Both the position numbers and the translations under genes were made by a program. Shown here in pieces: positions 32,306 through 41,725 of a stretch of 64,000 bases of DNA. The DNA lies in NCBI GenBank assembly GCA_004431415.1, contig QPMI01000692.1, positions 62,001 through 126,000 on the forward strand, given 5' to 3'. Each line of letters starts with the position of its first letter. Positions within the stretch are counted from its first letter, which is position 1. Source of the DNA: Cyanophora paradoxa. Its lineage: Eukaryota; Glaucocystophyceae; Cyanophorales; Cyanophoraceae. The notes below the pieces were generated by a model, which saw only the letters and a program-made list of their open reading frames with translations, was not told the DNA's origin and did no database searches.

Positions 32306-33584
32306 ATGCGGACGCGGCTCTTCCAGGGCGCCCTGCTCCGCACGTTCCCCGTCGGCTACGAGCGTGCGCGCGTTTAATTTACAAGCCGAGCTCGAGCTTC
32401 ATCTGAAGCTTAAGCTTAAGCTTCTGCGTCCTGCGTCCGCAGTCATGGCCATCGGCGAGCCGTACACGCGGGCGCTGGTCATTCTGGTGGGCGCCGTGCG
32501 CTGCACCGACTGCGTGAGCGCGTCGGCGGAGGCGGAGGCGGACGCGGCCGCTGTGCATATGGACGGGTGGGAGCTCAGGCCCGGCGACAGCCTCGGCGAG
32601 CTCTGCCTCCTCTCGCCCTGCCCCGTCAGGTTCGCTTAAGGCCAGCGGAACTCGCTGATTCGATTCCGTTCTGTTGACGCTCTCTCTGCGCATGCGCAGC
32701 TCGGTTTCGGCCGTTGTCACCTCGCCGGTGCTCTGCATCGAAGTCGACGCGTCGTACGGCATCGCCGCGCCGGCCCCGAGCGCAGTCCCCGCGCCCGTGC
32801 CGGCGCCTCTCGAGGCGGGCCGCCCCCGGGCGCGCAGCGACAGCTGCGGATCCGGATCCCTTTCCGTCAGCGTCGAGCGCGAGCGGGCCGGCAGCTTCAG
32901 CTTCGGCTGCAGCGAGCAGCGCCCGCCCGTGGCGAGCTCGAGCCCCTGCCAGTCCCACGCCAGCTCGTCCCCCGCCACCCCGCCCCCGCTTCCGCCCCCC
33001 CCGCCCGCCTCCGCCTCCGTGGCCCCACCATCCGGATCCGAACCCGAGCCTGACTGCGTCGCCGCGACGGCCGCTCTCCACATATCGCTCTCCCGATCGA
33101 ACAGCATGCATATGACGAAGCCTGGCGGCCCTTGCTCCCCGCATTCCCAGGTCGTCCCTCCGGCCCCCGTCCCGGCCCCGGCCTCGCCCCCTCCGGCCGC
33201 GCCCGCCGGCCCCTCGGCCTCGCCCCCTTCGGCCTACGGGGGCGCCGGCGCGGACTCGCTGCCCCCGGCCCCCGGCCTCATCCTCCGCCCCGTCAAGAAG
33301 GCTGTACCCACGAAGCGGAAGCGGGACACGATCACGTGCGCCCTTCTCTCTTCTTTTCCTTCCTCTTCTCTGATTTGATTTGATTATAGGTACGACATGA
33401 TCAAGGCGCACTTCGACGTGCCACTGAGCCGCGCGGCGGAGCGGCTCAACGTGTGCAGCACGACGCTCAAGTCGATCTGCCGCGAGCTGGGGATCAGCTC
33501 GTGGCCGCACCGCGCCTCGTCGAGCGGCTCTGGCGGATCGAAGCCCGGCTCGGGCTCGAACTCGCCGCGGCCGCCCCCGCGCGC

Positions 33585-33627
<43 letters not shown>

Positions 33628-33909
33628 CCCAAACCATCCGCGGCCGCCCGACAGTCGCCCCCAGCCGCGGCGGCCGAGCCGCAGCCGCAGGCCGTCCCCT
33701 CTTTCTACCCGTACGCATTCGACGCGAGACCGGCGCAGCAGACGCGGGCGCCGACGCCGCCCCTGTACCCGGCCCGCGGGCAGGAGGGGTACGGCCTGCC
33801 GACCGAGTTCCGGATGCTGGACCCCTCCCAAGTCCAAGGCCTGCTCGACGTCGACATGTTCGACATCGACGGAGCGGCGGCGGCGTTCCCGCTGAATTTC
33901 GGCAGCTGA
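32306..33909 (+). CDS. RWP-RK transcription factor with an upstream cyclic-nucleotide-binding domain
   Basis: Recognised exons: LFQGALLRTFPVGYE (from 32306), then after an intron ending at about 32443 MAIGEPYTRALVILVGAV...WELRPGDSLGELCLLSPCPV, which is a CNB fold with its 'GD-x-x-GE' loop. Intron 32630-32699 (70 bp) leads in frame to SSVSAVVTSPVLCIEVDASY, the closing strand of a CNB domain. A Pro/Ser-rich linker follows, then intron 33336-33389 (54 bp), then an RWP-RK domain: MIKAHFDVPLSRAAERLNVC, TTLKSICRELGI and WPHR. RWP-RK proteins are DNA-binding regulators of nitrogen response and sexual differentiation in plants and algae. A run of 13 Gln follows, and the gene ends at TGA 33907-33909. 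The 5' end is not resolved. The join across 32630-32699 keeps frame and domain continuity. Confidence 0.65.
33586..33624 (+). repeat. (CAG)13 polyglutamine tract
   Basis: Thirteen perfect CAG codons within the RWP-RK gene, a likely length-polymorphic site. Confidence 0.9.
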
Positions 33910-34925
33910 AATATTGATGCCGGAGTAGTTTCGGCACCGACCAGAGTCCCGCCGGCCTGCAAATGGCCACCGCGGAGCCTCGAGCTCGGAAGCCAAGCTC
34001 GCTCCCCGGCCGAACGGGGCAGCAACTCGAGCACCATTTCCAGATTTCGGACTTTTTCAAGCCGCTAGGACTAATTAATAGTTTTAGAGATTGATAGCCT
34101 GATGAATGCGAGGTTTCTGATATCGATGTTTTTGTGTTCTGACTGCAAACGTGTTCTGAGTAGTTTTCAATAGGGCATCGTTCCTTTTGTGTTTCAAACT
34201 GAGCGGCAAAGTTTGCCGAGTCGGCCAGTTGTTGGCCGTGTTTAGCGAGCGACAGCGTGTAATGTACCCTAGGCCTCCCCGAATACGTCGTAAGAACTTT
34301 TACGTCACGGCGTTGACTTTCCCCGTCGATTCTGCGTTCACCTCTTGCGATTGCAATTGGCCTAGGCCTCATGATTAGTAGGTGCAATTTTGTCTTCCCC
34401 CATCAGATCATCCGCATTTGGTCTCTTCATTCGCCGCTCCTTTTAATCTTTCAAAACCCGGGTCAGGCCCAAGGTGCGCCTAGCTATATATAGGCACGCG
34501 CCCTGCACACGTCTACGTAGTCTTTATTCTACTCATTCTTTGACAGTATGCATATATGTCTTTAAATTCTTAAGCTTGCTGTATGCAGCTAATTTTATAA
34601 TCGTTGCCGAGGCCCATCGATAGCATCGATCAACCTGTAAATTCTAGAATTCATAACCTTCGATACAGTGACTCAGTGATATCAGTTTGAATTCATTTTA
34701 AAATTGAAGCGCGTTCAAATCATATGCATGAAGCAAGCCAGGGCGACTCAGCGAGCTCGAGGCGGCGCCTGGCCTCAGGCCTAGGGCCTGGCGCCCCGGC
34801 GTGCAGTCGTCGGATCCGGAGCTCGAGACGCTCTCGAGCTCCAAAATCGTGGCCGGATGCTGTTGCAATTGCACATGTACAGACCGTTCTCCGAGAGGCT
34901 CGGCGACCTAACGAAGTTCCGAAGT
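33910..34925. other. Intergenic
   Basis: Mostly AT-richer DNA with no supported gene. A stretch near 34.85-34.92 kb resembles one near 31.05-31.10 kb (shared GACGAAGTTC-like context), suggesting a small segmental duplication. Confidence 0.3.
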
Positions 34926-34966
34926 TAACCGCATTAATTGCATTAATTCGGGACCGCATTAATTAA
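34926..34966. repeat. GCATTAATT repeat, left copy
   Basis: ATTAATTCGGGACCGCATTA occurs here and again near 35499, on either side of the small gene at 35015-35398. Additional CGCATTAATTA units lie at 35552-35575. Confidence 0.6.
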
Positions 34967-35014
34967 GCTAGCGTTCCCTTAGCCGGAGTTGAACCCGCAC
35001 TATAGTCGGCCTTA

Positions 35015-35398
35015 GTGATGCCTCCGAAGCGCGGCGTCCCTCAGCCGGGCGAGGAGCCTGCCGCTGGCGTCTTCGGCAAGGAGAAGCAGCCGAAGCTCCA
35101 GCAGGGCATCACTGAGTCAGGGGCTTCCTTGTGGAGAAGAGCGTCAATTGCAAGGGCTTGCCGCGCGGCGCACTCAGCGATACGCGCGCGCGCGGACACG
35201 CCTGAGCAAGCCGCCTTCTTCAGGAACGTAGCCAGCGATATGCGCAAGCAGGAGGAGCAGAAGGAGGTGGCAGCCGAGTCGTCGCAGCCGCAGAAGCGTT
35301 CCGTGCCCTCGCCCGCCTTCAAGACGACGAGGCAGAGTCCGGCGAGGACGGGTTCGGCAACGAGGACGTATGATTACGTGGCAGCGCTACTAGGCTAG
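35015..35398 (+). CDS. Unknown 127-residue basic protein flanked by GCATTAATT repeats
   Basis: An uninterrupted frame from ATG 35015 to TAG 35396-35398. The product is basic, rich in Ala, Arg, Lys and Gln, with a helical centre (AFFRNVASDMRKQEEQKEV). I recognise no family. The frame is intact, has a balanced residue composition and sits between repeats of the same sequence, so it could be a small mobile unit or a host gene flanked by them. Confidence 0.35.
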   Translation: MMPPKRGVPQPGEEPAAGVFGKEKQPKLQQGITESGASLWRRASIARACRAAHSAIRARADTPEQAAFFRNVASDMRKQEEQKEVAAESSQPQKRSVPSPAFKTTRQSPARTGSATRTYDYVAALLG

Positions 35399-35496
35399 CT
35401 TGTACTGCAGGCCCGCCCGCAGCCCAAGGCCTAATTGTCTAATTTTCAGTAAAATACCCCCCGCCCCCCCCCATACAAGCCCGAAAGTTATAAAAC

Positions 35497-35575
35497 GCAT
35501 TAATTCGGGACCGCATTATTAACCATACTAGGGGTCCGGGTCCAAAAACGCATTAATTACCGGCGCATTAATTAA
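35497..35575. repeat. GCATTAATT repeats, right cluster
   Basis: Holds the second copy of the 20-base phrase found at 34.94 kb and two further shorter units. Confidence 0.6.
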
Positions 35576-36564
35576 GTGTTACACGGTAGTACTAGTATAC
35601 GTACTAGCTAGTGCTGAGTCACTGAGTCCGAGGCTTTCGAATTAAAATATTCCGAGGACATGATCGATATTATGATCGATGATCATGCATACTATGATAT
35701 GAATCATATGATCAGCCGCTCCGAGGCTCGGCGCCGGCGCGGCGCGCGCGCGCGCGGGGCGCTGGGCGGCCTGGCCCAGTGGGCCTCGAGCCGCGCGCTG
35801 ACTCAGTGAGGCTGCGCTAGCGGATCCGGAACCGACGCACGTGTCGACCGCATGCGCAGCCGCGCGCTGCGCACGCCCGCGCGCGCCTGACCGGCCGCGG
35901 ACTCGGCGCGGAGTCGGCGCGGACTCCGCCGCTCTCTCCGCGTAGAAAATTAATTAATTAATTATAACGTATACTAGTACCGACTCTATTACCGAGCCCT
36001 AAACCGCGAAGAAAAGCTTAAGAGAGCGCTAGCCGCGAAGCGCGAAGCAGGCTTCAAGCAGCGCGCGATCGCGAGCGCCGGCGCCGCGCGCTGAGCTGAA
36101 TTCGGAGCTTCACCGGGTACAGCAGCACGTGAGGGGTACACGTCTCAAATTCCCGCAACACCCAGGTTCGTCTCACGGCGCCGTCGCTTGCGCCAGTTGG
36201 TCTATCTCGGTGTGCTGGAGCTAGCGGGCATGCTTGGAGCAGTTCCCGCCGGCGCCAATCGCACTGCGCAGCCCGGCAGCGAGGGCCGCGCCGACGTTTT
36301 GTGCTGCGAAGGGAATAAGACTGCTTAGACTAATACCACGCTGTCGACGCGAGCTTGGGCCAGCCGTTAGCGAGCTAGACGGCGCGCGCCTACCGCACGT
36401 AGCCGCGCGTGCCCCGCGCTCCAGACTCCCCCAACACGTCTCGTTAGGCCCCGCTTAACCGCCGGTCCATCTAAACCCCGCCGCCCCGGTCCTCGCCTTG
36501 CGCCGTGCCGTGTCCCATCTAGCTCTGACCGCAGCTCTGACCGCGGGCCGCGCAGAACGAGCCG
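35576..36564. other. Intergenic, upstream of the PDI gene
   Basis: Contains AT-rich palindromic patches (ATGATCGATGATCAT region near 35.67 kb; TTAATTAATTAATTA near 35.95 kb). No gene seen. Confidence 0.4.
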
Positions 36565-38800
36565 ATGTCGCAGCTCACGCTCGATGCCGCCAAGCGCGCT
36601 GTCGACGAGGGCCGCCCCGTGGACCTCTACAGGTGCGGCGCTCGACGGCGGCTCGCTCGCCGACCGCGTGTCGGTGTCGCGTGAACCGAGATGAGCCCGC
36701 GTTCCATCGAGAGCGGTGCCCTAGATAAACCGGAGTTGGCTGCCCTGCGCAACCTAGGCTGCCGCCGGCCGCCGCGCTCCGCTCAGGCGGGCCCGGCCGC
36801 GCGCGCAGCGACCAGGACGTCCTCACGCTCCTGGCCTGGATCGAGGAGGGGCAGATCCCCGGCGACTGCGCCATGATCATGGGCTACGCGAAGTGCGTCC
36901 CGTACCCCTCCCGGACTCCCCCCCCCCGCCAAACTGCGCCTCTGACCGCCGCCGCCTGATTCCCCGCAGCTGGTGTGGTGCGTCACAGCCCCAAGGGAGC
37001 CACGCCCCGCGCCCCGCGCCCCGCCGAGCGCCCCGCCCCGCCCCGCCGCGCAGGGTACAGCAAGGCCGCCCAGCCGATCCTGGAGGAGCTGTGCGCACCC
37101 CCAGCTCGCTCGCTCCATCGGGGTGCGCTCTGACGGCCGCCGGGGTACAGCGCGCAGCGAATGAAGGGCACCCACGCGATCGCGCGCGTCGACGCGGACC
37201 AGTGCGGCCGCCCTCGTACCCCCCGCCCCCTCCTTCCCCTCGGGGCCAACATGGGCGTACAGGTACATTAAGGAGCAGGATCCGCAGGGCAGCAAGGTCC
37301 GGAAACGGTGTACCCCCTTCCCTCTCCTTTCATCCATGACCCCGCAGCCGTACCCCGCAGCTCGTCGCCGGCCTCCCGCTGAACGGGTACCCGACGTTCG
37401 TCTTCGCTGAGAAGGCGACCGAGGCCCCCGGCGACTACGGTACCCCTTCTGCTTCCCGTCCTCTCCTGCCGGGATCCGACGTACCCCGCTCGCAGACTTC
37501 GACACGGCGATCGTGCAGGTGCCCCGCACCGCTGACGCCCTCGAGCACTACATGAACAAGAACTGCGGTTCGTCCCCGTACCCCCCTCCTGGGTCCCCCG
37601 GTCCTTGCCGATTGCTGTACCCCCAGGCCCACACAAGTCGACTTTCGATCTCGGGAAGGCGCAGGCGGACGTCAGCGCCGGCCGCGTGATTGAGGCGTGC
37701 CCCGCCCTCCGTACCCCCTCCACCCTTCTACCGCCCCCCCTTCCGTCGAACGAGCGTTCGCCCGCAGCTCGATACCGCCGCTGAGCTCACTTCGTTCCTG
37801 CACGCCGTCGAGGACGACGCCTTCCCCGGCGGTACCCCCACCCGGCTTCTCCCCCCCCCACTTCTCTCCCCCTAACTAATCGGGGTACCCATGCCCAGAC
37901 GGCGCCCTGGTCGAGGGCTACGCGAGCTGGTGTGGTGCGTGGCCCCTGTACCCGCGTACTCACTTTACCCCGCTAAATCCCCCCCCCCCCCCCCCCCCCC
38001 TCCCCGGGTAGGCCACTGCAAGAGCCTCAAGCCGCAGTACGAGAAGCTCGCCCTCGATCTCGCCGGCAAGGTGGGCGTACCCCCGTCTCCGCCCCGAATC
38101 GTACCGGTACCCCCCCTTTCCCCAGGGCTGACGCCGCCCGCCCTTTTCATTAGGTTCCGGTCGCCCGCATCGGTGCGCTTTAATCTGATCTGCTTCGGTG
38201 CCAACGCCCTCGCGAGGCGAGTGCCCGCCGACGCGTGCCCTCCTCCCGCCCTCCCCCTGCAGACGCCGACGAGGCTCGCGTCTTCTCCCTCGGGAACACG
38301 ACCATTGCGGGGTACGCCGTTTGTTCGTCGAGGCGGGAGGGGGATGCGGATCGCTGTCAGGCCCCGGTCTCACCCGCGCCCGCGCGCCCGCGCCTCGAAA
38401 CAGGTACCCCACCGTCGTCTACTTCGACGACAACGGCTCCGCCGACGGCGTGGTGCGTACCCGTACCCCCGCCCCGCCCGGTCCCGGCCCGCAGCCGACG
38501 GGGTCCCGGGTACCGCAGTTCGAGGAGAGCAAGTACGAGGGGATGCGCACGACGGATGCGCTCCGTAAGTTCGTGGACGGGTTCCGCTCCTCGCTGGACG
38601 AGGACGTACCCCTGGTCCGAATCTCCCCCCCCTCTTTTTTTGAGCGCGCTGGGTCTTATTTCTTCTTCGTTCGCCAGGTCTCGGAGGAGGGCGCCGAGTT
38701 CGCGGGCGCGGAGTTCGGGGCGAGCTGGGCCTCCTCCGAGGAGGACGCCCTCTTCGGGGCGGACGAGGAGGCGGCGGGCGAGCTGCCGTTCGAGCTCTGA
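36565..38800 (+). CDS. Protein disulfide isomerase-like protein with two thioredoxin domains; multi-exon
   Basis: Exon 1 starts at ATG 36565 (MSQLTLDAAKRAVDEG). Domain 1 has an active-site region read across two introns as GYA-x-W-C-G-Y-S (near 36.88-37.06 kb), then THAIARVDADQ, and GYPTFVF with the cis-Pro. Domain 2 has YASWCGHCKSLKPQYEKLA (37.92-38.05, split by an intron after the first Cys), NADADEARVF, and YPTVVYF with its cis-Pro. So domain 2 has the classical CGHC redox site, whereas domain 1 lacks the second Cys. The C-terminus is very acidic and ends PFEL at TGA 38798-38800, without a KDEL-type signal, and no signal peptide is visible. About ten short introns are inferred; intron 37440-37495 is exact and starts and nearly ends with GTACCCC. 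One intron holds a long C-run (about 37980-38000). Confidence 0.75.
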
Positions 38801-40440
38801 GGCGGGAGGCGGGAGGCACGCTGTTGCCCGCCGCGGCGCGCGGGCTTGGGTCTAGGGGACCGGGCCGCCGCGCGCGACGCGGCCGTCAGGAAACCGATCG
38901 CGAGCTCGAGGTTGGAATCGCAGCATAGAGTGGGGCGCAACTTGGCCTCATGAGACCGATCGATTATGAGAATAGATGACATGATCACGAAAGAAACGTA
39001 TACCGGCAGCTCGGCCGCGGGGAAGGGAGGGGGGGGGGGGGGGGAGGGAGGGGGGAGGGGGTTCAGGGACGTTTGTGGCAAGCTAGCTGGGCCGGGCCGG
39101 GCTGCCCCTTGGCAAAGGCGAAGCCCACGTGCACCGCAACTGGCGTGCTGGGCCCCGGGGAGCATGTGCATAATGCGGCGGGGGCGGGCGCCGAGGGCCG
39201 GGATTGGCCTGGGAGGGGGATCCGGGGGGTACAGGGCGCACAGCTCGCGCTGGATCTCGGGGAGCATGCGGAGTACGGGGCGGGCGAGGTCGAGGGGCGA
39301 GGCGAGGAGCGCCGCCGCGGCCGCGAGCGGCGAGGCGGCGGCGGGCGGATCGGGAGAGGCAGGGTGCGGGGACGAGGCAGAAGCCGCCGAGCGCGCCGTG
39401 GTCGATCGTGGTCAAGCTTAAGAGACCGCTGCGGCGTCTCCCACGCCGGCGTTCCCGGGGCGCCCCGCGGCCGCGGGGCCGCCGAGGCGCCGGCGCCGGC
39501 GACGGCGCCGCTCCAGCTCCAGCTCCGGTTACCGGTCCAGCGGCTTCATGATCATGATCAGGGCCGCCGGCTCGCGCGCGCATGCGCAGCGCCGGCTCGC
39601 GCAGCCACACCGGGCGCGTACGACTCGCCCGGAGCCAACGGAGCGTCGCGAGGGATCGTTGCGGACGTCGTCGCGCTGCCGCAGGCCGGCGCCAGGCCGA
39701 ATTACTGCGGTAGCTCGCTCAAATGGCTCGACGCCGCGCCCATCGCGAATTCGAACGACTGCCCGATGCGAGGGCTCCCGCGTGCCGCCCAGCTCGATTT
39801 TGCTCGGGGTCAGTCAGTGTGATCAGCGCACTGATCGCAGCGAAGGGGGTACGGGCACCAGGGCTGACCGTAGAAGCAATCGGCCAGGCGCTGACCGTAG
39901 AAGCAATCGGCCGCGTTATGGGCAGGCGCACGATGACGCCCTCGCCGGTGCCGCGGCTGTCGGCCAGGACGCCGTCGCCGGTCCCTCAGGCACTGCGGGG
40001 GCACCAATCAAAGGAGAACATCCCACCGCAAGCAAAGCCGCAGCGCCAGAGCAACGCGCTCTCGCCGCGAGGCTCGCTTGCCTCGCCTCGCGGGGCAGCC
40101 GGAGGGCAGCCGCGCGGATCGGCCGGAGGGCTGCCGCCCGCTGCACCGCGACCGTCCCATGCAGGCCAGCAACCAGATGCGGAGCCGACGGGAACCGTGG
40201 ACCTCCGTCTTTGCGCCTGCCTTCCGTTCCTGCTCTGCTCGACAGCGGTGGCCGAGCCGAGTGCGAATGCCGTGGTCGACAGGAAGCTTGAGCAAATGTT
40301 CGAGGTGGGTCTCGAAGCGCGCGCTTGTCGCTCGAAGCTAACGATGCAAACAACGAACAGGCCGCCGTTAGCGAAGGTTCGACACTTTCGATTTGAAGGC
40401 AGCACCGGTCGCCAACCCCGACCCCGCCGGCGCAGGGCGC
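38801..40440. other. Intergenic with G-run and a 27-bp tandem repeat
   Basis: A G-run lies at about 39028-39060. A 27-bp unit (GCTGACCGTAGAAGCAATCG...) is duplicated at 39863-39916. Coding-like fragments occur on both strands but I cannot assemble a gene. Confidence 0.35.
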
Positions 40441-40442
40441 GG

Positions 40443-41376
40443 GCTGCACGTGGCGACCCCGGACGAGGTCCGACAGTTCTACGAGCTCGCGGGGAAGGGA
40501 CAGGACAAGTCCCTGGTTCGCCCGCGGCGCCGCGCGCCAGGACTCGCCTTCTGATCGCTGAGCGCGCCGCGCAGTCGCCGGGCAAGCGGGCTCAGGCGAT
40601 GCGTGACCTCATCGGGCTCGTTCAGGTGCGCGGAGCGGACGCTCGTCTCTTTCCCGGAGACCGGCCTGCGCCGCTCGCCGACCGCCGACCGGCCGCGCCC
40701 AGATCCTGAAGAAGCACTACCTGGCGAAGCCCGAGCTGCGCTCCAGCCTCCTCAAGATCGATCCCAAGAACCAGCAAACCCTCGCCCTCCGCATGCCCTC
40801 CATCGACTCCGCCTGTGCGCCGTACCCCTCCGCGCCGCGATCCGCCCCGCCCCGATTCGAACCCGCGCCTCCCATCCAGCCTCGTCGCGGCGCTCGCTGG
40901 TCGAAGAGTTTTTGATGGAGGCGTACGACACGAAGCCCCTCTTCGAGCGCGTGCGCGTCGCCGTACCCGTCCGACGAGGACCCCCGTACCCCCTCACGCC
41001 TTCTCCCCCCCCTCAGATGGCCATCTCCGAGCTCCTCAGGTCTTACGGCGCGCGAAACGCTTTGCTGTACCCCTGCGCGGCGAAGCCCGTGACGTCGTCG
41101 CTCTGCAGGCCTGTACAAGCAGGCGTGCGAGGGGGACTGCAGGGTAGCCGAGCCCGGCATGTTCGAGGTCCGCCGCAAGATGAAGGTGCCGCAGTACCCC
41201 CCTCCCATCCCCTCCCCTCCCCTCACCGCCCCCCTCCCTCCCCACTCGTTTACCGGTACCCCCCTCTTTCGCCGCAGTGGTCGGCCTGGAGGGAGCTGCG
41301 GGGTATGCCTCGGGACGCGGCGATGAAGCGGGCTGTCGAGCACTTCCGCGTTATGAAGCAGAAATACGGGTCATAG
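40443..41376 (+). CDS. Acyl-CoA-binding protein (ACBP domain); multi-exon
   Basis: The last exons spell an ACBP domain: ISELLRSYG, LYKQACEGDCRVAEPGMFE (near 41.11-41.18 kb) and WSAWRELRGMPRDAAMKRAV (41.28-41.35), matching 'Y-x-L-Y-K-Q-A-x-x-G-D-C...P-G...K-W-x-A-W-x-x-L-x-G-M-x-x-x-x-A-M'. The Tyr and Lys that contact the CoA ribose-phosphate and the Trp pair are present. These small cytosolic proteins bind long-chain acyl-CoA esters. Upstream exons (VRQFYELAGKGQDKSL near 40.46 and LKKHYLAKPELRSSLLKI near 40.71) have the same strand and coding quality and may be part of the same gene, giving it an N-terminal extension. Introns carry GTACCCC. Stop TAG 41374-41376. The start is not resolved. 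Confidence 0.65.
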
Positions 41377-41725
41377 GCAGAGGCCTAGGCCGCTAGCTAG
41401 ATAGCTAGCTAGCCAGCTAGCTTCGATTCCGGCGTCCGTGGACCTTCTCTTTAGTTTAAGCCTTCGAGAGTAAATATTCGAACTCGTGTGCGGTGTTGCG
41501 CTTGTATGCTATAGCTCTAGCAACGTGCAGCTATTCTTTGAATTAACGATTCTGCGATTTTATGGTTTGGTTTTCAATGTGCAAATATTGAGTTTTGCCG
41601 ATCCCGTTGCGAAGGCGGGGACGTCAAAAAGTGTGAGTCAAATGTATACACGCCGCACACGCATATGCATGGCCAACAAACAAGAGAAGCGTGCAGCCCC
41701 GGAGCCGCTCTGGCCGCTCATATGA

